In this document: positions 53,571 through 62,321 of the stretch, piece after piece
Layout of the letters: each line of letters starts with the position of its first letter
Position numbering within the stretch: position 1 is the stretch's first letter
Origin: Neobacillus citreus
GTDB taxonomy: Bacteria; Bacillota; Bacilli; Bacillales; Cytobacillaceae
Assembly (NCBI RefSeq): GCF_018343545.2
Contig: NZ_JAGYPE020000010.1
Coordinates: 17,601 to 81,600 of the forward strand
Direction: 5' to 3'
Length of the DNA: 64,000 bases
Program-made: the position numbers and the translations under genes
The notes under the pieces: generated by a model
Seen by the model: only the letters and a program-made list of their open reading frames with translations
Database searches by the model: none
Told to the model about the DNA's origin: nothing

Positions 53571-54728
53571 TTGCAGAAAAAGACTGCTTTACCGATTCTA
53601 TTTGTTGTCATGTTTTTAGTAATGGTCGGGTTTGGCATCATCATCCCGGTCCTGCCGTTTTATGCGGAGGAAATGGGGGCGAATCCGACAGAACTTGGGC
53701 TGTTAATGGCGGTCTATTCCTTGATGCAACTGATCTTTGCACCAATGTGGGGGCGCCTATCTGACCGCATTGGCCGAAAACCGGTCATGATGATAGGGAT
53801 TACCGGTCTTGCCCTTTCATTCTTTATTCAAGCGATTTCAACCGAGCTTTGGATGCTGTTTGTCGCCAGAATATTAGGAGGAATGCTTTCATCTGCTAAT
53901 ATGCCAACGGCAATGGCATACGTTGCCGACATTACAACAGAAGAAAACCGCGGAAGAGGAATGGGCATTATCGGTGCTGCGGTTGGCCTTGGCTTTGTTT
54001 TTGGACCGGCTGTCGGCGGTATTTTTTCTAAATTCAGCTTGAGTATGCCTTTTTTCCTTGCTAGCGGATCCGCAGCCATCACCCTAGTGCTTGTATTTCT
54101 TTTGTTAAAGGAGTCAAAACACGAAACAGGACAGACTTCTGAAGAAAAAAGATCGATCTGGAAAGCCTTTACCCGTGAAGTTTCCGTCTTATTTTTCGTA
54201 CAATTATTCATTTCTTTATCCCTTTCAGGTTTGGAAGCCACTTTTGCCTATTTTGCTGCTGAAAAAGCGGGTCTTGATTCAACACAACTGGGCTATATCT
54301 TCATGATTATGGGGTTTGGCGGCGCGCTGGTACAAGGAGGACTTGTAGGCAGGTTAACAAAGAAATATGGAGAAAGTGCCGTTATTCAAGGTGGAATGAT
54401 TGTTTCTGTCATTGGATTTGGGCTTATACTACTTGTAGATAACTTTACGACAGCGGCAATCTATTTAACCATTTTTGGATTAGGAAATGGCGTAATTCGG
54501 CCAAGTGTTTCTTCACTGCTGACGAAGACATCATCCGCAGGACATGGAAGTTCAACTGGGCTTTTGTCATCCTTTGACTCGTTGGGCCGTATTATTGGAC
54601 CGCCGCTTGGAGGCTGGCTGTTTTCGCTGGCGATTGGTCTACCTTATATTTCAGGTGCTATAATCACCATCCTGGCATTTTTCATGTTTTTATTTTTCAG
54701 GCCACGTGTGAAACCTGCAAACATTTAA
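53571..54728 (+). CDS. MFS multidrug exporter, Bmr/Blt/NorA-like
   Basis: 385 residues, twelve membrane helices. Motif A reads GRLSDRIGRKP after helix 2 and the DHA1 antiporter motif C reads GAAVGLGFVFGPAVGG in helix 5. This places it in the DHA1 drug:proton antiporters with Bmr, Blt and NorA. TTG start 10 nt after GAAGGAG. It is divergent from the bceAB-like operon and may share inducers, but no regulator gene is adjacent. Confidence 0.88.
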   Translation: MQKKTALPILFVVMFLVMVGFGIIIPVLPFYAEEMGANPTELGLLMAVYSLMQLIFAPMWGRLSDRIGRKPVMMIGITGLALSFFIQAISTELWMLFVARILGGMLSSANMPTAMAYVADITTEENRGRGMGIIGAAVGLGFVFGPAVGGIFSKFSLSMPFFLASGSAAITLVLVFLLLKESKHETGQTSEEKRSIWKAFTREVSVLFFVQLFISLSLSGLEATFAYFAAEKAGLDSTQLGYIFMIMGFGGALVQGGLVGRLTKKYGESAVIQGGMIVSVIGFGLILLVDNFTTAAIYLTIFGLGNGVIRPSVSSLLTKTSSAGHGSSTGLLSSFDSLGRIIGPPLGGWLFSLAIGLPYISGAIITILAFFMFLFFRPRVKPANI

Positions 54729-54804
54729 AAGCTAAAGGCATATGTTCATCGGACGAGCATAAAATGGGTTACGAGAATTCATTTATTAAAGGAGCTCGGA
54801 ACTC

Positions 54805-55137
54805 ATGAAAATAAAAACCTACTTAACTGCCTGCGGTTTGCTAATTACCATTGGTTTAGGTGCCTATCTGGATTCACCATATTCTTTTATAAACAAAAAA
54901 TTGTCCTATACAGCTGATCAGCCGGTCCATGCGGTTCAAGCCAGCGTAGAGCCGCCGGAGGACATGCCGGAGATGGTAGAGAAACTGGTGAAACGTGAAA
55001 AAAAGGATGGTTATATTCTTGAAACTTATCAGGAGTATGAGGTTTATAAAGACGAGGATGGAAATATAAGCGAAGAAGTGCCCACCTCCAAGACAGAGAT
55101 ATTAAAATATTATGATTATAGAAATAAGGACCGCTAA
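54805..55137 (+). CDS. hypothetical exported protein, 110 aa
   Basis: N-terminal hydrophobic segment (about 4-22, LTACGLLITIGLGAYL) without a clear lipobox, then an acidic, Lys/Glu-rich, probably elongated domain (VEPPEDMPEMVEKLVKREKK, QEYEVYKDEDGN). I do not recognise a family. GGAGC precedes the ATG. The last codons form one arm of a bidirectional terminator shared with the TSUP gene. Confidence 0.6.
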   Translation: MKIKTYLTACGLLITIGLGAYLDSPYSFINKKLSYTADQPVHAVQASVEPPEDMPEMVEKLVKREKKDGYILETYQEYEVYKDEDGNISEEVPTSKTEILKYYDYRNKDR

Positions 55138-55155
55138 AATAGCGGTCCTTATTTT
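55123..55155. terminator. bidirectional terminator
   Basis: AATAAGGACCGCTA / TAGCGGTCCTTATT, 14-bp perfect stem between convergent genes, overlapping both ends. Confidence 0.92.
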
Positions 55156-55931
55156 AATAAAATATCCATCCATACCTTTATGGCCACTGCCAAAATCAAT
55201 ATCCCCATTATCATTTGCAGAATTTTTGTATTCATTCTCTTCCCTGCATTAGCACCAAGTGGAGCCGCCAGTAAACTGGCCACAACCAGTATCAGCGCAG
55301 GTAAAATGTCGACGTGACCGGTAGTGATTTTACCGGTAATCGAACCAATAGATGAAATAAGGGTAATCGCCAATGATGAGGCGATGGTCATCCGGGTCGG
55401 TATCTTTAAAACAACAAGCATGATTGGCACCAAGAGGAAAGCACCTCCTGCCCCCACAATGCCGGCTCCAATCCCGACGATAAATGCCAATATTGCCCCC
55501 AGCCATTTATTAAATTGCACTTGATCGAGCGGGATATTATCAATCCCTTTTTTCGGGATAAAAATCATAATGACAGCAATTAAAGCAAGAATACCGTATA
55601 CAATATTTATGCCGCTTTCGGGCAATTGCGAAGATACGAATCCCCCAATAAAACTACCAAGCAAAATACTGATCCCCATATAGGCAATAAGAATTTTATT
55701 TAAATAATCGCCCTTCCGGTAGGCTAAAACACCCCCGATTGTGGCAAAAAATACCTGGATGGCCGTTATTCCTGAAACCTCGTGTGCTGTAAAATGGCCG
55801 ATACCAAGCGCCGGAGGAATATACAAAAGCATCGGAAAATTTATGATGGCCCCGCCTATTCCCAACATACCCGATAGAAATGCACCTACAAATCCGATAA
55901 TAAAAACTGTAATGATAAAACTAATTTCCAT
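55149..55931 (-). CDS. TSUP (TauE/SafE) family sulfite/organosulfur exporter
   Basis: 260 residues, eight membrane helices in two homologous halves with the glycine-rich starts [17 protein letters not shown] and [17 protein letters not shown]. In Staphylococcus aureus the CstR-controlled operon contains a TauE of this family that handles sulfite-type products of persulfide metabolism. Here it lies downstream of a CstR-like gene with an operator in between, so export of sulfite or related sulfur anions is likely. Confidence 0.85.
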   Translation of the reverse strand: MEISFIITVFIIGFVGAFLSGMLGIGGAIINFPMLLYIPPALGIGHFTAHEVSGITAIQVFFATIGGVLAYRKGDYLNKILIAYMGISILLGSFIGGFVSSQLPESGINIVYGILALIAVIMIFIPKKGIDNIPLDQVQFNKWLGAILAFIVGIGAGIVGAGGAFLLVPIMLVVLKIPTRMTIASSLAITLISSIGSITGKITTGHVDILPALILVVASLLAAPLGANAGKRMNTKILQMIMGILILAVAIKVWMDILLK

Positions 55932-56031
55932 GACTGCCCCCTAAAAGTAAGGAACAATTTAGTCCCTTCCCATAATAAATATTACAGGTTGATGCCCAGT
56001 TGCACAAGAAATGTTTGTCTTACCAAACATC

Positions 56032-56049
56032 AATACCTATATGGGTATT
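56032..56049 (-). promoter_or_regulatory. CsoR/CstR-family operator before the TSUP gene
   Basis: On the minus strand AATACCCATATAGGTATT, a dyad with ATACCC and GGTAT arms, the shape bound by CsoR/CstR repressors. A TTGAAA hexamer overlaps it. Confidence 0.75.
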
Positions 56050-56086
56050 TTTCAAAAAAAAATAAAAGAGGGCACCTCCACTCTTT

Positions 56087-56350
56087 TTACCGGCTTTTCA
56101 CGAGTAGATTTACGGCCTCTTTTACTAGTTCTTCCATGTTTTTATCCCCTTGCTCTTCTGCCTTTTTTACACACTCCACCAAATTGGAGCTTACAATAAC
56201 ACCAATTGTACGATCAATGGCAGTTCTAGAAGCAGATAGTTGGGTAATAACGTCTTTGCAGTCCTTGTTTTCTTCCATCATTTTTAATATTCCGCGCAAC
56301 TGGCCTTCAATACGTTTGACTCTATTTTTAATTTGATCATTATAGTCCAA
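56087..56350 (-). CDS. cstR: CstR-type persulfide-sensing repressor (CsoR family)
   Basis: 87 residues, DUF156 four-helix fold. C31 (KDCKDV) and C60 (VECVKK) match the two Cys of S. aureus CstR, which form a tri/tetrasulfide on exposure to persulfides. The copper-ligand His of true CsoR is absent (Asn56 in SSNLVEC), which argues against copper sensing. It probably represses itself and the TSUP gene through the two operators. A ribosome site AGGAGG precedes the ATG. Confidence 0.85.
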   Translation of the reverse strand: MDYNDQIKNRVKRIEGQLRGILKMMEENKDCKDVITQLSASRTAIDRTIGVIVSSNLVECVKKAEEQGDKNMEELVKEAVNLLVKSR

Positions 56351-56394
56351 ATCGCTTACCTCCTAATAAAAACAAGCATTGACATGATTTATAT

Positions 56395-56412
56395 TATACC
56401 CGCAAAGGTATA
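56395..56412 (-). promoter_or_regulatory. CstR-type operator and promoter of cstR
   Basis: ATACC(C) and GGTAT arms (TATACC-TTTGC-GGGTATA on the minus strand) lie between a TTGACA and TATAAT/TAATAT hexamers. The operator overlaps the spacer, ideal for autorepression. Confidence 0.8.
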
Positions 56413-56583
56413 TTGTCAACCTACTTAAAATTAGTTGCATTTCTCCATGATTTAACTCTTCCATATTCACCTAATTTTTATGACCTCATATGATAAAAAT
56501 AAACGTTAACTATTGATATTTAAGGGAGATAATGTATAATTCATAGTATAACTATAGGAATTAATGGATAGGAGGGCTAAAGC

Positions 56584-56763
56584 GTGATGCGTTTTTTTAA
56601 AAACCTTTTCGTTGAACATTGTCCGAAATGCAATAAAGAGTTGGAAACACATAAATCCAATTTATTAAGCTCAGTTGTCGTAAAATCCTGTCCAGAGCAG
56701 CATTATCAGAAAGAATATCATCCAGCTTTTGAAACATATATTGAAAGCGATACTGTCTCCTAA
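56584..56763 (+). CDS. small Cys-containing protein, 58-59 aa, unknown function
   Basis: Starts (V)MRFFKNLFVEHCPKCNKELE and continues to SCPEQHYQKEYHP. C-x-x-C plus C-x4-H could bind zinc as a small knuckle. I do not recognise a family. AGGAGGG lies 7 nt before GTG 56584 and 10 nt before ATG 56587; either may be used. Followed by a terminator, so a stand-alone gene. Confidence 0.65.
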   Translation: MMRFFKNLFVEHCPKCNKELETHKSNLLSSVVVKSCPEQHYQKEYHPAFETYIESDTVS

Positions 56764-56765
56764 TA

Positions 56766-56798
56766 GGCGGAGTTCCACAGCTCCGCTCATTATATTTT
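56766..56798 (+). terminator. terminator of the small Cys-containing gene
   Basis: GCGGAG / CTCCGC stem with an 8-nt loop, followed by an AT-rich stretch with T6. Confidence 0.7.
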
Positions 56799-56820
56799 TT
56801 ATTACATATGAATTTTTCGT

Positions 56821-57618
56821 TTATTTAGAGATAATGTACAGTTCTTTTTGGAATTTTTCTAATATCTCTTCAAAGGGGGAATGAATTAAAAGAGGAAACA
56901 GATCTTCGAGGGCTTCATAATAGTCCTGTCCTAACAACTCGCGCAAAATCACATACCTCTGAAACAGCAGGGCTATTTCAAAGTCAATGCCCATGTCATA
57001 TAAACCATTAAACAAGTCTTCTTTTGGTAATTTTCTTATTTTCCTCAGAATCTTTTCATTTTTTTCGATAAATTTTTCATGGAGATAGTGGGTTACATAG
57101 TCTGTATAAATCATTTGCCCGATTTCATTTGTTTCTTTTTTGGAATGATTAAAGCCGATGACACGGTCTTCCTTTTTTTCCTGAAGGATAAATGTTTTAT
57201 TACCGCTTAAATGGGTGATGAAATTCTTCACACTTTTATCAAAAATTTTATCAAACTGGATGATTTGATGTAGTTTTACTGCAAAATCCTTATGTTCCTC
57301 CCCCACGACGAATAACCGGTCTACAATCGGCAACAGCTTTAAAACTCCTTCAGATAGCTTGCTGGAAGCATCATAAATGATAATATCATGTTTTTTCTTC
57401 ATCGCTTTGACTTTTCGCTTTTGTTCCGTTAATGTCAGTTTGGCGAACTCATGGATCAATTCGTTTGAACAATCTTCCTTTTCTAGACTCCCATATGATA
57501 TAAAAGCGACGGATAAATTTGTGTTTGTCTTAAGCCAATTATAGATCGATAATGACAGTTCAGTTACACCTGATTTTGCTTTCGGGGAATAAAAACCGAC
57601 CAAATACATTTTTCTCAC
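56821..57618 (-). CDS. MinD/ParA-like protein with a degenerate P-loop
   Basis: 265 residues. The start LVGFYSPKAKSGVTELSLSIYNWL has the layout of a deviant Walker A in SIMIBI ATPases (K-G-G-V-G-K-T), but the conserved Gly-Lys-Thr is gone. A Walker B-like strand HDIIIYDASS follows, and a helical C-terminal half ends in Phe/Leu-rich helices. It may be a nucleotide-free regulator derived from ParA/MinD or the type IV pilus/capsule ATPases; function unknown. Monocistronic, TTT-rich upstream. Confidence 0.6.
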   Translation of the reverse strand: MRKMYLVGFYSPKAKSGVTELSLSIYNWLKTNTNLSVAFISYGSLEKEDCSNELIHEFAKLTLTEQKRKVKAMKKKHDIIIYDASSKLSEGVLKLLPIVDRLFVVGEEHKDFAVKLHQIIQFDKIFDKSVKNFITHLSGNKTFILQEKKEDRVIGFNHSKKETNEIGQMIYTDYVTHYLHEKFIEKNEKILRKIRKLPKEDLFNGLYDMGIDFEIALLFQRYVILRELLGQDYYEALEDLFPLLIHSPFEEILEKFQKELYIISK

Positions 57619-57797
57619 CTGCCTTATAGGTATTCATATTCAGATGTGAACTATTTGGTTGGACAAACTCCCATTCTTACAAAACGCTTTCTTGGTCCAC
57701 TTCCATTTATAAACACCCCCCTTAAAAATTTTTCAAAAGACAATCCCATTTTCCTATGTTTTGCATTTACTATACCTGAGAGGAGATGAATAGACGA

Positions 57798-58079
57798 ATG
57801 AGCGATAATACATTTCATCAATTTGCCCATGAATTAGTAAATGAAGAAGTAAATGTTGTTACAACTCAAGGAAATTTTGAAGGAAGGCTGCTTTTAGTCG
57901 GTTCAGATATTATTGTCCTGCAAAATAGAATGGCTGCACGGCGCAGAATTATCATTAGGATTCTCGAAATCGTAGCACTGTTCCGAGCAGAAATCCGGCC
58001 AACAGGCCCATTTGGCTTTATGGGCGCCGCTCCTGAGTTTGAGGAATCCCGTGAAAGCCGTGATCACGAGCACAACTAA
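57798..58079 (+). CDS. small Sm-like/DUF2642-type protein, probably spore-associated
   Basis: About 93 residues (ATG 57798) or 97 (ATG 57786, which overlaps the GAGGAG site). The core VVTTQGNFEGRLLLVGSDIIVLQ has the strand pattern of DUF2642/Sm-like small proteins of Bacillus spores (YuzF type), followed by an Arg-rich segment and an acidic-basic tail. The assignment is by pattern only. It precedes the YjcZ peptide gene by about 95 bp. Confidence 0.5.
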   Translation: MSDNTFHQFAHELVNEEVNVVTTQGNFEGRLLLVGSDIIVLQNRMAARRRIIIRILEIVALFRAEIRPTGPFGFMGAAPEFEESRESRDHEHN

Positions 58080-58173
58080 TCATGTAAAAATCCGCATTAA
58101 AAATACATGTTTGTCTATACGCCGCAAAACCTTCAGACATACCCTGTAGTAAAGGATGTTGGAGGTGATATGT

Positions 58174-58272
58174 ATGAGCGGCGGCGGCGGAGCAGGATTT
58201 GCTTTAATCGTAGTTCTGTTTATTTTGTTGATTATTGTTGGTGCAAGCTTTATGGGCGGTTACTTTTATTAA
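58174..58272 (+). CDS. YjcZ-family sporulation peptide
   Basis: 32 residues: SGGGGAGFALIVVLFILLII followed by VGASFMGGYFY. One membrane helix behind a Gly-rich start is typical of the YjcZ/YhjZ family of tiny sporulation proteins, usually too short for automatic calling. GGAGGTGA is 7-8 nt before the ATG. Confidence 0.88.
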   Translation: MSGGGGAGFALIVVLFILLIIVGASFMGGYFY

Positions 58273-58301
58273 TAAATACCGTTAATATGGTAATCCACCA
58301 T

Positions 58302-58338
58302 AAAAGACGATCTATTTGCAAAAATAGATCGTCTTTTT
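58302..58338 (+). terminator. terminator of the YjcZ gene
   Basis: AAAAGACGATCTATTT / AAATAGATCGTCTTTT, 16-bp perfect stem with a 4-nt loop. Confidence 0.95.
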
Positions 58339-58422
58339 CATTCTTTCAAGCTGATATTTTAATATCTTTTTTGTTAATATAAAAGATAATTAAGATAAGT
58401 TATAGATGGCAGGGTGATATAC

Positions 58423-59760
58423 ATGGAGAAAGAGTTTTATAATCGGATGGGTAGTCAAGAACAGGTGCTGCTTAATCGTCTTTCAAACTATCAGGAAGTA
58501 TACTGGTCGAATGGCAAGCTTGAGAAATATCAGACGGGAATCGAAAAATGTACGTTAACATGGATTGATGTTGACGATGCGGAAAAGCGTTTGGAGCGCT
58601 TTGCTCCCTATATTGCAAAAGTGTTTCCGGAAACTCAGAATACAGGCGGCATAATCGAATCTCCGTTAGTAAAAATTCCAAGCATGCAACAAAAAATGGA
58701 ACAAGATTTAGGGCAGCGAATTTCGGGTGATCTTTGGTTAAAATGTGACAGCCATCTTCCTATTTCAGGGTCCATTAAGGCTAGAGGCGGTATTTACGAG
58801 GTTTTAAAACATGCGGAAAAATTAGCTTTGAGTCAAAGGCTTTTAACAATGGATGACGATTACTCGGTTTTGGACAGTGACCAATTTCGTAATTTCTTCT
58901 CGCAATATTCGATTGCAGTCGGTTCCACCGGTAATCTCGGTTTGAGCATTGGTATTATGAGCGCAAAGATAGGTTTTAACGTTACTGTACATATGTCTGC
59001 GGACGCCAAACAGTGGAAAAAAGATTTACTGCGTTTAAAAGGGGTAACAGTGGTTGAATACGAATCGGACTACAGCAAAGCGGTCGAGGAGGGCCGACGA
59101 CAGGCCGAGGCTGACCCGTCCTGTCATTTTATTGATGATGAAAATTCCCAAGATTTATTTCTAGGTTATGCGACTGCTGCCTTGCGGTTAAAAAATCAAT
59201 TACAAGAATTAAAGATAACTGTAGATGAAAATCATCCATTATTTGTATACCTGCCATGCGGTGTTGGTGGTGGGCCAGGCGGTGTGGCTTACGGTCTAAA
59301 GCTACTGTTTAAAGATAATGTTCACTGTTTCTTTGCCGAACCCACTCATTCCCCATGTATGCTGCTGGGAATGATGACAGGCCTTCATGACCAAATTTCC
59401 GTGCAGGATATTGGACTAGATAATCTCACCGACGCAGATGGACTTGCTGTCGGCAGACCTTCCGGCTTTGTCGGGAAAATCATCGAGCCATTTTTAAGTG
59501 GAATTTATACGGTTAGTGATGAGAGGCTGTATAAACTGCTGAAGGATTTGGCAGACTCAGAAAATATTTATCTAGAACCCTCTGCATTAGCCGGGATGAA
59601 TGGTCCTGTGTGGCTGGCTGGTGAGGCTTCAGATTATCTGAGCAGGCATGGGTTATCTGAAAAGGTCAGCCAAGGTACGCACATTGTTTGGGCGACTGGT
59701 GGAAGCATGGTACCAAAGGAAATGATGGAGAAGTATTATCAAAAAGGTGTTAATTCATAA
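58423..59760 (+). CDS. dsdA: D-serine ammonia-lyase (dehydratase)
   Basis: 445 residues, fold type II PLP enzyme. PLP lysine K119 in SGSIKARGG, the phosphate-binding [11 protein letters not shown], the [11 protein letters not shown] block and ATGGSMVP near the end are all DsdA-type. It converts D-serine to pyruvate and ammonia, so it detoxifies or uses D-serine. AGGGTGAT precedes the chosen ATG. Monocistronic with its own terminator; no D-serine transporter or dsdC regulator is adjacent. Confidence 0.93.
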   Translation: MEKEFYNRMGSQEQVLLNRLSNYQEVYWSNGKLEKYQTGIEKCTLTWIDVDDAEKRLERFAPYIAKVFPETQNTGGIIESPLVKIPSMQQKMEQDLGQRISGDLWLKCDSHLPISGSIKARGGIYEVLKHAEKLALSQRLLTMDDDYSVLDSDQFRNFFSQYSIAVGSTGNLGLSIGIMSAKIGFNVTVHMSADAKQWKKDLLRLKGVTVVEYESDYSKAVEEGRRQAEADPSCHFIDDENSQDLFLGYATAALRLKNQLQELKITVDENHPLFVYLPCGVGGGPGGVAYGLKLLFKDNVHCFFAEPTHSPCMLLGMMTGLHDQISVQDIGLDNLTDADGLAVGRPSGFVGKIIEPFLSGIYTVSDERLYKLLKDLADSENIYLEPSALAGMNGPVWLAGEASDYLSRHGLSEKVSQGTHIVWATGGSMVPKEMMEKYYQKGVNS

Positions 59761-59764
59761 GTTC

Positions 59765-59795
59765 AGGGCCGCTGAATATGGTTGCGGCCCTTTTT
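59765..59795. terminator. terminator of dsdA
   Basis: AGGGCCGC / GCGGCCCT stem with an 11-nt loop and T5; it touches the stop codon of the convergent pyruvate-kinase-like gene. Confidence 0.9.
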
Positions 59796-61278
59796 AAAGT
59801 ACCCCAAATTGGGTAATATGACTTCCAAAAGCTATATCTTTCCTTGGAAAATTCGACTCTTCTGTTAACAGTTTTGCCAGCATAATTAAAGCTTCATTAA
59901 TAAAAAGACCTTTATTCAACATGACGCAATCTGACCTCTTTGCCTGAGACACATCGGTAATTTCCGACCGTGCCGCTATTCCCTTTTTCGTCAGTTTCTC
60001 TAAAACACCCGTTGCCCAAATAACAGGGACATGAGCAGCAGAACAGATCGTGAGGATTTCTTCCTGAACAAATGACAGGTTTTCGGGGCCAACCTCTACG
60101 GCCAGGTCACCTCGGGCAATCATAATCCCAAATTTATTAAAGTTTAACCCTTCGATGATGATTCTAGATAGTTGATGAATGGCATCCTTGGTTTCAATTT
60201 TTGCTACAACAGCCAAATCCCCTGCTGCTTTTCGATTCAATTCCACCCTTAATTTTCTTAAATCCTGCGGTGAATGTACGAAGGAAATACCTGCGATGTC
60301 GGCATGTTTGGTGACAAAGCTTAAATCCTGAATATCTTTTTCAGTTAGGGCAGGAACATTTAAGCTAAGTAGTGAATCAGGTAAATTTATCCCTTTCCCT
60401 TGTTTGACCTGGTATGGAGCGATTGCTGGTGACAGGATTTCAACTTCCACGTACTCTTTTGTTACGTGGTGAACAATTCCCATAATTTTTCCGTCATCGA
60501 TGAAAATTCGGTCTTTGGCACGGACATTTCGAAATGCTTTCACCAGCGTCACCGGAACTCCAGCAGGTTGATCTGTTGTTTGCGGATGTCCTATTTGCTG
60601 AGGATCCAGATATAATCTTAATGTATCGCCTTTTTTGACAAAAATATTAGCGGATTGCAAGTCACCAATCCGCACCTTTGGGCCAGCCAAATCCATGAAA
60701 ATTTTGCATGTCCGGCCTTGATAGTTACCTTCGTCCCTCAGTTTATTTTCTGCATTCCGCAATGCTCCGATAATTTGCAACCAAACCTCCGGATGATGGT
60801 GGGCACAATTGATTCTGGCAACATTCATCCCATTTAATAGTAAACTCTCCATTAAGACGGGCTCATGGATACTTTTTACATCCAAGGTGACCATGATGGA
60901 GGATTGCAGGCCAGGATTGGTGTTTCCAAAGAGTCCGTAGGTGCGGTGTCGCACGTTTTGCCTTGCGGCTTCCGGTGTCGGAGCGTGGAGGCTTGTCGAT
61001 GGAATTACCTGAGCATCCAAGTTTTTTAATATTTTTTCTAATGTATATAATACATGGGGCTCCGAGTGGTCAAGTGCTGCCAATCCTCTGTTTGTTAATT
61101 GTTCGCTGATTTCTGACGTTAATTTTTTCCGTAAAGACAAATAGGCAATTAGGTTATCCCGACTTGCCAAGGAGTCCGTTACTAGGAAATTTTTACTGGC
61201 ATTTTCACTTTCCTGTTTGACCTGATAATCTATACTCAACATTTGTTGGATGAAATCTGGAGAATTATTGAAAACCAC
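59794..61278 (-). CDS. pyruvate-kinase-like protein with N-terminal extension, no C-terminal domain
   Basis: 494 residues from the GTG start at 61278, chosen for a clear AAGGAG 9 nt upstream; the frame continues to 61380 without a ribosome site. Residues 1-115 are an unrecognised helical region. Residues 125-494 follow the PK barrel: NVARINCAHHHPE, MDLAGPKVRIGD, KGINLPD, AKIETKDA, IARGDLAVEVG, WATGVLEKL and EITDVSQA. Key Arg, Lys, Glu and Asp positions are kept but several motifs are altered (LAGPKVRIG for TKGPEIRTG, ATGVLE for TQMLES). The allosteric C-terminal domain of normal PK is missing. It may be a non-glycolytic paralogue; substrate unknown. Confidence 0.75.
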   Translation of the reverse strand: MVFNNSPDFIQQMLSIDYQVKQESENASKNFLVTDSLASRDNLIAYLSLRKKLTSEISEQLTNRGLAALDHSEPHVLYTLEKILKNLDAQVIPSTSLHAPTPEAARQNVRHRTYGLFGNTNPGLQSSIMVTLDVKSIHEPVLMESLLLNGMNVARINCAHHHPEVWLQIIGALRNAENKLRDEGNYQGRTCKIFMDLAGPKVRIGDLQSANIFVKKGDTLRLYLDPQQIGHPQTTDQPAGVPVTLVKAFRNVRAKDRIFIDDGKIMGIVHHVTKEYVEVEILSPAIAPYQVKQGKGINLPDSLLSLNVPALTEKDIQDLSFVTKHADIAGISFVHSPQDLRKLRVELNRKAAGDLAVVAKIETKDAIHQLSRIIIEGLNFNKFGIMIARGDLAVEVGPENLSFVQEEILTICSAAHVPVIWATGVLEKLTKKGIAARSEITDVSQAKRSDCVMLNKGLFINEALIMLAKLLTEESNFPRKDIAFGSHITQFGVL

Positions 61279-61504
61279 TCTTTTTCTCTCCTTATTGATA
61301 AATTTAATTAAGGAGTAATCGGATGCTATATTGGTTACCCTCGTATTCGTTGTATTTATGGCAACTAAATTCATTATCATAAAATTGTATGCAACGACGA
61401 GTGGAGCGATGTATGTACAGCTTTTTACTTGTGGTAACTTGCATATAAAAATGATTTGGACTGTTTTAGGATACTGGATGCGGAAAATCGGAACTGGATT
61501 GTGT

Positions 61505-61688
61505 ATTGCGGGGAACTATGCGACCGAACGTGTGGAATCGAATCTGGTTGGGGAGCATAGCGGACTTCTATCTTACCGAACTCTGGAAATCGAAACTGGT
61601 ACGGGTGCATAGCGGGCTTCTATCTTACCGAACTCTAGAAATCGGTACCGGGTTGGGAGCCTAAACACTCTTTATATCGACCGAACCT
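61505..61688. repeat. degenerate 52-bp-period tandem repeat, first family
   Basis: Units beginning ATAGCGG(A/G)CTTCTATCTTACC occur at 61557 and 61609, exactly 52 bp apart, with more diverged units before and after (ATGCGACCGAACG near 61518; CTAAACACTC at 61661). No coding or hairpin function is apparent. Confidence 0.75.
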
Positions 61689-62036
61689 TAAATTATCCCT
61701 CGCTTCGGTCGTTATTATCGCCCCATAACGACTGAACTACCAAAAACTCCCACGATTCAGGAGTTATAAACGCCTCATAACGACTGAAACATCGAAAAGT
61801 TCCACGCCTCGGTCGTTATGAACGCCCCCATAACGACCGAACTACCAAAAACCCCCACGCCTCGGGCATTATGAACGCTTCATAACGACTGAACTACCAA
61901 AACTCCCATGCTTCAGGCGTTATAAACGCCTCATAACAACCGAACCATCGAAAAATTCCATGCTTCGGGAGTTATGAACACCCCATAACAACCGAACTAC
62001 CAAAAACCCCCACACCAAGGGCGTTATAAATCCTAC
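61689..62036. repeat. tandem repeat, six units of 51-53 bp with internal dyads
   Basis: Units start CATAAC(G/A)AC(T/C)GAAC at 61724, 61776, 61829, 61881, 61932 and 61984, after one partial unit. Two subtypes occur: ACTACCAAAAA and (A/C)CATCGAAAA. Each unit border has a CGTTAT ... ATAACG-type inverted repeat around GAACGCC. See findings. Confidence 0.88.
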
Positions 62037-62242
62037 AAAATTGTCAAAAAGATGCACCAGCCTGAAAAAAAACAGCCAGTACTGCCTCCAAACTTAAACC
62101 TGCTTATTCTTACCTGTCCACCCGTTCAAACCATCCCCAGCAACGCGTCCTCTAGCAGTTCCGGCAGGCGGTCCGGGGTGCAGCCGAAACAAAGAATTCC
62201 CATTCCCGCCTAGTTGCAGAGACAATCAATATAGATTTAGAC

Positions 62243-62275
62243 AAAAAAATTGCCGAGAAAAATAACCTTTCTCGA
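62243..62275 (-). terminator. terminator of the ArsB-like gene
   Basis: CGAGAAA / TTTCTCG stem with a 7-nt loop, followed by GCAAT7 on the minus strand. Confidence 0.8.
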
Positions 62276-62283
62276 CAACCTGA

Positions 62284-62304
62284 GTACATGCACTAGGCAT
62301 GTAC
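62284..62304. repeat. GC-flanked inverted repeat before the terminator
   Basis: GTACATGC-ACTAG-GCATGTAC, 8-bp perfect arms, between the ArsB-like stop and its terminator; possibly an mRNA 3'-end stabiliser. Confidence 0.6.
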
Positions 62305-62321
62305 CTTTAAAGCTTATGGAT

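Noticed and set aside
61689..62036. CRISPR-like array
   Set aside because: The whole 52-bp unit repeats with scattered changes; there are no unique spacers between constant repeats and no cas genes nearby.
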